Below, one piece after another: positions 44,294 through 52,240 of a DNA stretch of 64,000 nucleotides. The stretch lies in the NCBI RefSeq assembly GCF_037976325.1, contig NZ_CP150265.1, positions 5,531,001-5,595,000 on the forward strand. The letters are read 5' to 3'. This stretch comes from Paenibacillus sp. FSL K6-3182 (GTDB taxonomy: Bacteria; Bacillota; Bacilli; Paenibacillales; Paenibacillaceae). A model generated the notes under the pieces. That model was not told the DNA's origin, did no database searches, and was given only the letters and a program-made list of their open reading frames with translations. Position numbers and translations under genes: made by a program. The stretch's first letter is position 1. Each line of letters opens with the position of its first letter.

Positions 44294-46645
44294 CTAGCCT
44301 ATGCTAATCGCATACTCCGCTTCCGCAGAAAGGGCCAAAATCTCTGGCTGGTGATCTTCCAGTGGTCTGGATGGCATGTAGATGTCTCTCTCCTTTAATA
44401 GAGGAGAAATTTTCAGAACAATCGAATGGCTCGCCAATTGATCACGAAATCTCTTTAAGCCTATTTTCCAAGGGACGCCGTTATAGAACTGATCTGCGAC
44501 GCATTGTCCGGCAATATAGGCTTGTGCTACATCTCCTACGAAATTGACGATCAACGTGATTTCGCTCGCTTCATTGAATGCCGAAGCATCTATACGAATC
44601 TCCCATTCAGGTGCTGTTCCTTCTTGCCCCTTATCTTCGAATAAATAGTTGAAGAAATCTCCGTTTAGCGAAGAATCACGGATCCGCTTCCATGAGAATT
44701 CGACTTCACGAGTTAGCAGGATCGGCTTGAACGCCTGGAATATCCCCTCTTTGTCTTGTGAAGACTTCAACGAAACGCCCTGACAAGTGATGCTATGTTC
44801 AACAGGAGGATAAACAGCAAATGCCATCCGGTCGGCTTCAGTACCGCTAATGCGCAACCCTTTCTCCTTAAACACGACGTTTCCTTCGCATAGAATTAAC
44901 CGTTCACCTCCAAATGCCCGGCCCTTCCACAGATGCAGGGACTGCTCTTCGGTTATTGTCAGCACCTTAACAACATGACTGGCAGCAGAGCGAACAGTGA
45001 ATTCGCAGCCAGATCCCGGCTTCAGATCGGAAATGGCGAGCGTACCATCCTGCCGCACCAAAGTTCCCTCTTTCAATTCGACATCGGAAACGGTATCCGA
45101 TTCGAAGGAGAATTCGGGGCACACGCCAGAAACCTCGAAGAATACATACAGCGTCTCCCCATCTCCGCGAAGCATGCATAACAGCTGTGCGGTCGCATAT
45201 TTCAAACGTACACCGTCCATATCCATATGGAATGGCCAGAAGAAGTAACCGTCCTTCTTAAGCGTAAATCCATTTGCAGGAACGTTCAGCTCACCTCCGG
45301 GTAACCGCAATTCAACCTGTACGCCATCCTTGTCTTTCATCTCCGTTAGTCTCTGGTAGTTGTTGAAGAACAGGAAGCCGCTATCTCCTTGTGCTCTCGC
45401 AACGACGCGTACCGTCTCGTTATCCTCCAAGGATGAAGGCCGAACTTGCGGAAAAACCACAGCCATGGGCGCAAGCCTTTCTCCGAAATCGTGTAGAAAT
45501 AAATGAAGCCGCTTTAGTATTCTATAAGAATCCCTGATTCCGCCAAACTCTCCGAGCGGCGCCTGGAAATCGTAGCTCCGTACGGGCAACTGATTGCCTT
45601 GGGGATTGGATTCTTGCATCGTTGAAAGTTCTCCGAGCGGCTGGGTTCCTCCATGATACATATAGTAGCCCAGCAGATTGCACCCGTTAGCTATCTTAAT
45701 CATCGCCATCGCGCCAACGTCGTCCGCCTGTATGATGGGACGCCGATGATAGGTAATTTGCACGCCGCCCCCAAGCTCGCAAGAGCCATCGGGATAACGT
45801 TCGATGTCTTCCAAATCTTTAATATCAACGGCTTTCTCGCCGAACAGATCGCTGCCGATGCTCGGATCGTTCCGTACTGAATGGAAGAAATAATGCGGTC
45901 CTGGAGGCAGTTGGTTTGTATGCTTTTCCCAAGGATGATCCGGATAACCTCCGAATAACGGCAGCATTTCGTCCTTCGGAATCCGTGCTCCACCTGGGCC
46001 CCCCCAACCTGTAACCGTATATAAAGGAGCTTTCATGCCCAATCCTCGCGCGATACTCTTTAAGGCTCGCAAATGCTCGGGGTTATCCGTCAATTCGTTG
46101 TCGAATTGCATGCCGACGATCGAGCCGCCTTCTTGGAAGGACAACCCTTCGATCTGCTTGGCAATTTCCCCGTAAAACCTTCTAACATACCGCAAATAGT
46201 CATCATCGTTTGTCCGTAACGCGCATCTTCCATAGATCCAATCCGGAAATCCTCCATTACGGCATTCGCCATGCGCCCATGGGCCTATGCGAACAAGGAC
46301 CTCCAATTCGTTCTTCTGACAGAACTGCACGAATTTCCTAAGTTCCTTGTCTCCCGACCAATCGAAGCGACCCTCTGTTTCTTCATGATAGATCCAGAAT
46401 ATATAAGTAGCGACGATCTGAATGCCGCCCGCTTTCATCTTAAGCAGCTCTTCCTCCCACTGTCCATGAGGAAACCTGGAGAAATGAAACTCCCCCATAA
46501 CCGGCAGCCACGGCTTTCCTCCGCGGGTGAGATGCAAGCTGTTCACGTTGATTTCCTCTCCCGCCGGATTGGTGCCTCCCATTTTTAGATGACCTTCGAT
46601 CAATACTGGCTTTCGTTGATTGCCAACATCTAGTAAGTATTTCAT
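44294..46645 (-). CDS. GH35 beta-galactosidase, 783 aa
   Basis: GH35 TIM barrel (about 35-350): GEFHFSRFPHGQWEEELLKM, ATYIFWIYHEETEGRFDWSG, RIGPWAHGECRNGGFPDW, and the acid/base Glu184 in GMQFDNEL. The nucleophile is a Glu in the YPDGSCELGGG region. C-terminal beta domains follow. It has no signal peptide. ATG at 46645 with GGGGAG at 7 bases is preferred to a start at 46681. The enzyme removes terminal beta-galactose, for example from Gal-beta-1,3-GalNAc core or lacto-type units exposed after GH95/GH110 action. The acid/base motif is FDNEL rather than the usual IENEYG, so it belongs to a divergent subgroup. Single-gene transcript with the terminator behind it. Confidence 0.85.
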   Translation of the reverse strand: MKYLLDVGNQRKPVLIEGHLKMGGTNPAGEEINVNSLHLTRGGKPWLPVMGEFHFSRFPHGQWEEELLKMKAGGIQIVATYIFWIYHEETEGRFDWSGDKELRKFVQFCQKNELEVLVRIGPWAHGECRNGGFPDWIYGRCALRTNDDDYLRYVRRFYGEIAKQIEGLSFQEGGSIVGMQFDNELTDNPEHLRALKSIARGLGMKAPLYTVTGWGGPGGARIPKDEMLPLFGGYPDHPWEKHTNQLPPGPHYFFHSVRNDPSIGSDLFGEKAVDIKDLEDIERYPDGSCELGGGVQITYHRRPIIQADDVGAMAMIKIANGCNLLGYYMYHGGTQPLGELSTMQESNPQGNQLPVRSYDFQAPLGEFGGIRDSYRILKRLHLFLHDFGERLAPMAVVFPQVRPSSLEDNETVRVVARAQGDSGFLFFNNYQRLTEMKDKDGVQVELRLPGGELNVPANGFTLKKDGYFFWPFHMDMDGVRLKYATAQLLCMLRGDGETLYVFFEVSGVCPEFSFESDTVSDVELKEGTLVRQDGTLAISDLKPGSGCEFTVRSAASHVVKVLTITEEQSLHLWKGRAFGGERLILCEGNVVFKEKGLRISGTEADRMAFAVYPPVEHSITCQGVSLKSSQDKEGIFQAFKPILLTREVEFSWKRIRDSSLNGDFFNYLFEDKGQEGTAPEWEIRIDASAFNEASEITLIVNFVGDVAQAYIAGQCVADQFYNGVPWKIGLKRFRDQLASHSIVLKISPLLKERDIYMPSRPLEDHQPEILALSAEAEYAISIG

Positions 46646-46865
46646 TGTTTCACTCCCCGAGTATGCGTCTTTCCAACCCATCCCAGCTGTTGCACTGGAT
46701 TCGAGCGCTTGAATTAATTTTCACTTCCATCATAATTTTGGTATCCTACCTGAACAATGGGCATTTTTTAAGATCATTGTCCAAATCCGTCGAACTGTCT
46801 TATTCAAATATTAATCTCGTAGTCAGATATTTAGAAATCGAAACCGGTTGCTGACCAGAAGGCCA

Positions 46866-47042
46866 TTAGAGTTCTGAACATGGCTTGTTGTCCATCTTCC
46901 TGCGTTCACATGCAAGCAACATCAACTTACTCACTTCTTCGCCCCTTACTCTAAAATCGATTGTCTGATCGACATTAGAGACAAGCGTCACGCTCATTCT
47001 CCGATCCTCTAGATTCCAGTTCAATATGGAGAGAGATAGTTA
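46866..47042 (-). pseudogene. Fragment of an unrecognised protein C-terminus
   Basis: An open frame between stops encodes LNWNLEDRRMSVTLVSNV followed by DQTIDFRVRGEEVSKLML, which reads like the end of a beta-sandwich domain, but no ribosome binding site or full gene exists. Probably a leftover of a deleted gene. The remaining sequence of the 46646-47097 gap holds nothing I can support. Confidence 0.3.
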
Positions 47043-47097
47043 GATTTTTAGGTCGTTCTCATTTCTTAATATTCGAAGCAATGATGGATATGATCGT

Positions 47098-47126
47098 TTG
47101 ACAAAGCCTATTGTTCCGAATATGAT
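47098..47126 (+). promoter_or_regulatory. Sigma-A promoter of the small Ig-like gene
   Basis: TTGACA (47098-47103), exact 17-base spacer, TATGAT (47121-47126). The consensus match is 11 of 12. The start point would fall inside the palindrome that follows. Confidence 0.7.
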
Positions 47127-47128
47127 AA

Positions 47129-47144
47129 TACTGACTAGTCAGTA
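47129..47144. promoter_or_regulatory. TetR-type operator palindrome TACTGACTAGTCAGTA
   Basis: A perfect 16-bp palindrome placed directly after the -10 box, covering the transcription start. TGACTAGTCA-type cores are typical of TetR/AcrR repressors. No TetR gene is encoded in this window, so the repressor must be elsewhere or lost. Confidence 0.6.
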
Positions 47145-47167
47145 CAAAATAATAGGAGTTGATATTC

Positions 47168-47473
47168 ATGCATGAAATGTACGAATTGAAAGCTATCTTT
47201 ACGCCGAATGAAGGAAAACGCGGAGATTGGGCAAAACTGAAAGTGGAGTACGGCAATCTCGGGGATAGCGTCGAGATCGACAAATCGATCGTAAGAATTT
47301 CGGATTACGGGATTTACGATGCAATGAAACGCGAAGAAGATGGATCGTTCACATGGTCTTATCCAATTCCGTATGAGGCGCCGATCCAAACCTACGAGAT
47401 CGAAGTGTATGCAATAGACAAGATAGGAAACAAGGGACCTAAGCAAACGGTTATCTTCACTGTTACCAGCTAA
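47168..47473 (+). CDS. Small Ig-like beta-sandwich protein, 101 aa
   Basis: ATG at 47168 with AGGAG 9 bases upstream (a TTG at 47159 is inside the site). No signal peptide and no cysteine. Alternating strands such as AIFTPNEGKRGDWAKLKVEY, YEIEVYAIDKIGNKG and TVIFTVTS resemble a single bacterial Ig-like or invasin-type domain; the DKIGNKG-x-x-x-x-VIFTV ending is common in such repeats. It stands alone between two convergent or divergent sugar loci, has its own strong promoter with a TetR-type operator, and its own terminator. Function unknown. Confidence 0.6.
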   Translation: MHEMYELKAIFTPNEGKRGDWAKLKVEYGNLGDSVEIDKSIVRISDYGIYDAMKREEDGSFTWSYPIPYEAPIQTYEIEVYAIDKIGNKGPKQTVIFTVTS

Positions 47474-47491
47474 AAATTCCCTTTCACACGA

Positions 47492-47524
47492 AACCGACGG
47501 CAGCTCGAATGTCTGCCGTCGGTT
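47492..47524 (+). terminator. Terminator between the convergent Ig-like and GH109-like genes
   Basis: A perfect 12-bp stem (AACCGACGGCAG / CTGCCGTCGGTT) with a 9-base loop, followed by TGTTCC; 19 bases past the Ig-like gene stop. Confidence 0.65.
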
Positions 47525-47613
47525 GTTCCTCCTAATCTACCTTTTGTCCTCTTCGGTTAATATCTTCATCCAGCGACGCATTGTCATCAAAGCGAAAGTC
47601 TATCGAGAACTTG

Positions 47614-48807
47614 TCACTTGCCGATCCATTTCCCGTTTGTGAAGTCTGGGATCGCTACCGGCTGCCCGCCCATGGCAATCGAATCCTCGGTTAATGAGGA
47701 TATACTCATCCACGAAGCCATATCATATACATCAATCGGCGTTTGCGCCTTGTTCCTGAAACTCTCGATGAAATCCCGGAAGACAAGCCAATCCATCCCG
47801 TCATGGCCTCCTTTAACTCCTTCCTGCAAATAGCTCTCCCACAGCGGATGTTCATATTGCTCGCGAAGGTGCTCGACGTTCCCCCATTGCGTCTTCCAAT
47901 TCGATTCATACTGGTTATGCTGTCCATCTATGAATAAAGAATGGTTCTCCTCCATATACATTCCTTTTGTTCCCCTTACCGTAAAACCTCTTGAATAATA
48001 TCTAGGCAATGTAGTATCCAATGTGAGTGTAATCGTTTCTCCGCGAGCGCACTGGATGATAGTCGTTACGATATCGCCTTGCTTAAACCGAGTACGAGCA
48101 AGCTCGCTATCCTTCCTCTTGCTTGTGATGTATTCCTGCATGCCTTCCGCCTTTGAGGCGAGAGACACAAGCGATACCATACGATTTCCTCTATTGATAT
48201 CTAGTATTCTGGCGATGGGACCTAGCTCGTGAGTGGGATAATTATCGCAGTTTCTATGAATATATTCGTTCAGTCGATAATGACGGTTTTCTTTGCCATT
48301 AGCGATTTCATAACGCAGGTCGTGAAGATAACCTCCTGAGCAATGGACGATTTCTCCGAGAATACCTCGCTTTACCATATTTAATACCATGAGCTCATCG
48401 CGGCCGTAGCAGCAATTCTCCAGCATCATGCATGGAACCCTCGTTCGCTCATAAGCTTCTACCAGCTTCCAGCATTCCTGCATGGAATAAGCTCCTCCGA
48501 CCTCGCAAGCGACATACTTCCCTTTCTCCATCGCTTCGATTGCGATAGGGATATGGGTGGACCAAGGTGTGCAGATCATGATGACGTCAACTGCCTCTTT
48601 ATTCAGAACTTCCTTATAGTCACCAGTTTCAAAAGGTCGACTGCAGCCTGCCTTTTCAATCATATTAGCTGCCTGTTCGCGACGATCCTCGTGCAAGTCA
48701 CAGACAGCGACGACTTCCACGTCCTCCATTTTCAGCAATATGATTTCCAAAAGCCCCGTTCCCCGTCCACTAAGCCCGATTAAGCCGATTTTCACTTTAG
48801 ATTTCAT
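47614..48807 (-). CDS. Gfo/Idh/MocA-family protein, GH109-like, 397 aa
   Basis: N-terminal NAD-binding Rossmann fold (GLIGLSGRGTGLL), then CTPWSTHIPIAIEAMEKGKY and a domain with ENCCYGRDELMVLNMVKRG and GGYLHDLRYE, a set characteristic of the GH109 branch (NAD-dependent alpha-N-acetylgalactosaminidases that use transient oxidation) rather than ordinary sugar dehydrogenases. There is no signal peptide (no Tat motif), so it is cytoplasmic. ATG at 48807 with GGAGGG overlaps the GH110 stop by 11 bases, so the two are translationally coupled. In context it would release alpha-GalNAc (blood group A-type or Tn). A dehydrogenase role cannot be excluded. Confidence 0.75.
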   Translation of the reverse strand: MKSKVKIGLIGLSGRGTGLLEIILLKMEDVEVVAVCDLHEDRREQAANMIEKAGCSRPFETGDYKEVLNKEAVDVIMICTPWSTHIPIAIEAMEKGKYVACEVGGAYSMQECWKLVEAYERTRVPCMMLENCCYGRDELMVLNMVKRGILGEIVHCSGGYLHDLRYEIANGKENRHYRLNEYIHRNCDNYPTHELGPIARILDINRGNRMVSLVSLASKAEGMQEYITSKRKDSELARTRFKQGDIVTTIIQCARGETITLTLDTTLPRYYSRGFTVRGTKGMYMEENHSLFIDGQHNQYESNWKTQWGNVEHLREQYEHPLWESYLQEGVKGGHDGMDWLVFRDFIESFRNKAQTPIDVYDMASWMSISSLTEDSIAMGGQPVAIPDFTNGKWIGK

Positions 48808-50617
48808 CCTCGTGATCCCTCCGAATAATAGCTGCTTGCCCCTTATCGATCGCAAGGTGCTCTGCCTTCATTGATATCGTCTTTACGATTGCGACTGCCT
48901 TGTCTGCCATTGTATTCCCGCGAATTTCAACTCCGCTGCATGCCCGTAAGCGGATGATTTCTTGCGAATCAGCGTATTCTCCGCCCATATCGCCGTTCCT
49001 TGAGATCTGGTTATCCGCAACAATTAAATCGTTTGTGCTCTTCGCATCCAATAATGGGGAAGCGTCCAATTCAAAGCGGTTATTACTAATCACAACGTTG
49101 CTGTGCACGGGAGCATCCACTGATACAACCGTGTTCTCCGGTTGAATCAAAATGACCGGCTGATTACCGTTACCACAAGCGACAAACCGATTTCCCCTTA
49201 TCTGGACATCGCGAACCATCCCCGATTCATACCAGCTTACCGCATCGTCGGCGATGAGAATCGCGCTCATATGCAGCTTCTCGAACAGATTATTCTCGAT
49301 GGTCACTTTACGGCGCGTTGTCACTAGAATTCCACGAGTCGGTATTCTCTTGAAGACATTTCCGCTTATGGATACTTCGGGCGTCCATGTGATATTCTCG
49401 ATGACATCCTCGTCCCCGATCATTCTCGATACCGGAGCATCCAGCGTCAGTTCGGCTTCACGCAGACTACGCTGCTTGATGTCGACAACATGACGGGTAG
49501 CATAAGGTATTAACGAGCTAGCCGAAATAAAATCAATCTCATCGCCCAAATGGAAGGCGCTGAATCCGTAGCTTTGCGGATGCATAAACCGCACGCGAAT
49601 GCGTCTCTCGTCCTCTGCGCCAATGATTTTTAGATGGGTACCGTGAATATTGATGGCATCATCGTGCGCACCCTCGAATAAGCAATCGTTGATCGATATT
49701 TTTCCTTTCATACCGGAAAGATGAACAAAATCGGCGAACGCCGCCGCTGTTCGTCCATGGGAAGGATCAGGCGCCAATCGCAAGCCCTCCAAAGTCAAGT
49801 TTTCGCTGAATTGCCCGACGATCCCAAGCCCATGCATATATTGCATCCAGACATGACGCCAAGTAATATTCCGGCAGCCAACGATCAGAGCACCAACCTG
49901 ATCCCGAATGCCGTCGCGCATTTGAAACACATGACCAACCTTCGTGATCGGAGCTGCCGATACAAACCAAAGCCGAAGCTTACCGAGCTCCATCTGTTCG
50001 ACATGGCTGACCAACGTGATCGGGTTGGGCACTCTCCAGGTCCGGTTGCTCACCGGGTCAAATTCCTGGGCAGGGCCCCCGCGGTAAGACCAATCTTCAT
50101 CAGTCCAATAAAGCTTATCGTCCATCAACAAATAATAAGAATCCGGATGAACCTCCACCTCCCAATAGTTTTCGAAGATCGCGACGATTCGCATTTCAGA
50201 TATAGTCGGCCGGACGAAATCGATCGTCAGGTTCCTTATTTCCACGTCGACGCAGCCGTCCATGACGATCGGCGTCATTTTCCCGTGAAACAGCAGTCGC
50301 GAGCCATTCCCTTCCACATGAATTCGTTTTGCCCCTTTAAACCAGAGGCCTATCGTTTTGATCTGATGGGGATGCTCCTTTTCGCTAGCCGTATTCGAGA
50401 CGTAGTAAGGTTCTTTGCTAGCGTTATTGGCATACAAATCATATCTTCCCGGCGGAAATTCGATTACCGTCGGCCCATCCTCGGCCGAAGCGGCAACGAT
50501 CGCAGCCTGTACGGACCTAGTCGCATCCTCGCAAGAATCCGGGATCGCTCCGTAATCAGTTACCCGAAACAGACGGGGCGCCGGATCGTTTCCTATCACA
50601 TTTGCTTGACCTCGCAT
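48797..50617 (-). CDS. GH110 alpha-1,3-galactosidase, 606 aa
   Basis: Right-handed beta-helix enzyme. The GH110 core is recognisable: RVTDYGAIPDSCEDATRSVQ, VGALIVGCRNITWRHVWMQY, FADFVHLSGMKGKISINDC, LFEGAHDDAINIHGTHLKI, and GNVFKRIPTRGILVTTRRKV. The acidic cluster HDD in the helix carries the catalytic residues. GH110 enzymes remove terminal alpha-1,3-galactose, as in blood group B and linear B antigens; some members act on algal galactans. There is no signal peptide, unlike most characterised members, which implies intracellular action. ATG at 50617 with GGGAG 7 bases upstream; 132 bases after the GH101-like gene. Confidence 0.85.
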   Translation of the reverse strand: MRGQANVIGNDPAPRLFRVTDYGAIPDSCEDATRSVQAAIVAASAEDGPTVIEFPPGRYDLYANNASKEPYYVSNTASEKEHPHQIKTIGLWFKGAKRIHVEGNGSRLLFHGKMTPIVMDGCVDVEIRNLTIDFVRPTISEMRIVAIFENYWEVEVHPDSYYLLMDDKLYWTDEDWSYRGGPAQEFDPVSNRTWRVPNPITLVSHVEQMELGKLRLWFVSAAPITKVGHVFQMRDGIRDQVGALIVGCRNITWRHVWMQYMHGLGIVGQFSENLTLEGLRLAPDPSHGRTAAAFADFVHLSGMKGKISINDCLFEGAHDDAINIHGTHLKIIGAEDERRIRVRFMHPQSYGFSAFHLGDEIDFISASSLIPYATRHVVDIKQRSLREAELTLDAPVSRMIGDEDVIENITWTPEVSISGNVFKRIPTRGILVTTRRKVTIENNLFEKLHMSAILIADDAVSWYESGMVRDVQIRGNRFVACGNGNQPVILIQPENTVVSVDAPVHSNVVISNNRFELDASPLLDAKSTNDLIVADNQISRNGDMGGEYADSQEIIRLRACSGVEIRGNTMADKAVAIVKTISMKAEHLAIDKGQAAIIRRDHEDEI

Positions 50618-50749
50618 GCTTCATCTCCCAGTGTGATCGACTTTTCACTACACCCATTTCCTACGACAAACTGCGCTTGAACGCCATCGAATCAATTGTT
50701 GAAGCTGCAATGAGCGCCCCCTCGTCTCCTTCGTCCGCTCATTCTCTAT

Positions 50750-52165
50750 TTATTGCTGCGATGGAATGATTGATATCGCCATTCCCGGCGCTAGAGAAAG
50801 CTCCAGCAACCCTCCCACAATTCGTTGACCAAGTTGCGCTTCCGATAATCCTTCAGCCGTAATTCGGTAGATATCAACGGCAGCTACTTCGTTCCAATCA
50901 GGCGGAAGCGACCAAGCCTTCTTCGAGTATCCACTCTTGCTGAATGCGATTAATTCCGGTTGCACTTGCCATAAAGCAGGGAACAGCACGTCGTCTCCTA
51001 CGCGCAGCGGCTTGCTGTCTCGACGAACGGAGTGATCCGCTAGATGAACGGAATGCCCTCCCGAATAATGAACGACCCTGTTATCGCCCTCGCCCTCTAT
51101 CTTAATGCGATCAAGCGAGTTCAAATACTGGTATTGAAGCATTCTTGTACAGATCTGCTCCATGAAGATATCGTGCCAATCCTCGCGTGAAACTTCGTTG
51201 CCTTGATCCCAGAATACATCCTCGCCATGCACGCCCGCGCCGAACAAGAACTCCAGATCATGTCTGCGAGGAATGCCCGGTTTAGAGTAATCTCGAATAG
51301 CAGCTCCGCTCAGCAGCTTGGCGGGTCTCTCCAGAAAATGCTTCTCCTGGTTCTGATCAAACCACCAGCACCACGGTTGCAATCCGATGAACGGATCGTT
51401 GCGATGATGGGCGAAGTTTTCGCTTGTCACATCAATCCCGCGACTTCGGAAATAGCGAATCGTCCGGCGCATGTAGGAGGACTCCTCCTCCTGGGAGACG
51501 CCTCGGAAAACATTCGCTCTCGGAAAATAAGCGTCCAGGTGTACCGTGCCGGCCTTATCAAGCTCGAGCAGCGAGATCAACTTCTCGATTCGCTGGACGA
51601 TTTTCCCGCTCTCCCATTCCTTCTTATAAAAAATTTGATAGGCAGCCATATTATTATAGTTACCGATTTGAAGCAAAGAACCATCTTCGTTACGCGAAAT
51701 CAGATCATGCTCCATGTAAAGATCCCAATGCGGGCTATTATCGTAGGCGTCCGTCATATTGACATGAACGCTGACTGTTGTGTTATAACGTTTGGCTGCT
51801 TCCGCCAACCACAAATAGCTGTCCTTCGCAGTCGAATCCTGCGGCCTCTTCAAATGGACATTCACTTCATCCCAGGCAGGGTATCTGTCATCGTGACCAT
51901 TATACTGCCATCCGACCAAGTAAATGATTTTCGGAATGCCTCTGGTAAGCCGATCGATGTCCACAATATATCGAAGCGCCTGTTCAAACGTACAAAACAC
52001 CTTCGACCCGCCTTTACCGTCCGGAATCGCCATGCCTAGCTTCATTGTCAGCGTCTGACTATAATCGAAATTGTAAGGGCTCTCCGGTTGCATCGTTTCT
52101 TGCCAATCGTAATATTCCCCCGGAATGAATCTCCACGCTTCATTAGTATCTATTGAGTTAGTCAT
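50750..52165 (-). CDS. Short GH101-like endo-alpha-N-acetylgalactosaminidase relative, 471 aa
   Basis: The catalytic TIM barrel resembles GH101: VGWQYNGHDDRYPAWDEV aligns with the GYGSEGHDSGH region of the pneumococcal enzyme, and AKRYNTTVSVHVNMTDAY with AKKYGAHLGIHVNASETY. Asp211 (TVHLDAY) aligns with the nucleophile Asp of the YVDVWGNG motif and Glu249 (VTSENF) with the acid/base Glu in AIEWGH. Unlike classical GH101 proteins (over 1000 residues, secreted, with binding modules), it is only the barrel plus a small C-terminal domain and has no signal peptide. It would hydrolyse an imported alpha-GalNAc or related glycoside. ATG at 52165 with GAGG 5 bases upstream. The specificity is uncertain; it may be a distinct family. 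Confidence 0.75.
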   Translation of the reverse strand: MTNSIDTNEAWRFIPGEYYDWQETMQPESPYNFDYSQTLTMKLGMAIPDGKGGSKVFCTFEQALRYIVDIDRLTRGIPKIIYLVGWQYNGHDDRYPAWDEVNVHLKRPQDSTAKDSYLWLAEAAKRYNTTVSVHVNMTDAYDNSPHWDLYMEHDLISRNEDGSLLQIGNYNNMAAYQIFYKKEWESGKIVQRIEKLISLLELDKAGTVHLDAYFPRANVFRGVSQEEESSYMRRTIRYFRSRGIDVTSENFAHHRNDPFIGLQPWCWWFDQNQEKHFLERPAKLLSGAAIRDYSKPGIPRRHDLEFLFGAGVHGEDVFWDQGNEVSREDWHDIFMEQICTRMLQYQYLNSLDRIKIEGEGDNRVVHYSGGHSVHLADHSVRRDSKPLRVGDDVLFPALWQVQPELIAFSKSGYSKKAWSLPPDWNEVAAVDIYRITAEGLSEAQLGQRIVGGLLELSLAPGMAISIIPSQQ

Positions 52166-52195
52166 CCTGGCCTCTTCCTTTCTGTAATGAAGAAA

Positions 52196-52226
52196 CCTGA
52201 CAGCGCCACACATCGACGCTGTCAGG
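52196..52226 (-). terminator. Intercistronic hairpin after the binding-protein gene
   Basis: A perfect 10-bp stem (CCTGACAGCG / CGCTGTCAGG) with an 11-base loop, then TTTCTTC on the minus strand, between the solute-binding stop and the GH101-like start. It likely reduces enzyme relative to binding-protein expression. Confidence 0.6.
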
Positions 52227-52240
52227 CTTCGCATTTCTTT

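Noticed and set aside
46645..46854. Plus-strand frame of 69 codons with a hydrophobic segment opposite the GH35 start
   Set aside because: No ribosome binding site, it runs antisense through the GH35 start region, and the end (SVELSYSNINLVVRYLE) could not be placed in a family.
49721..50680. Plus-strand open frame of 319 codons antisense to GH110
   Set aside because: Shadow frame; no domain pattern and no start signal, while the minus frame matches GH110 throughout.
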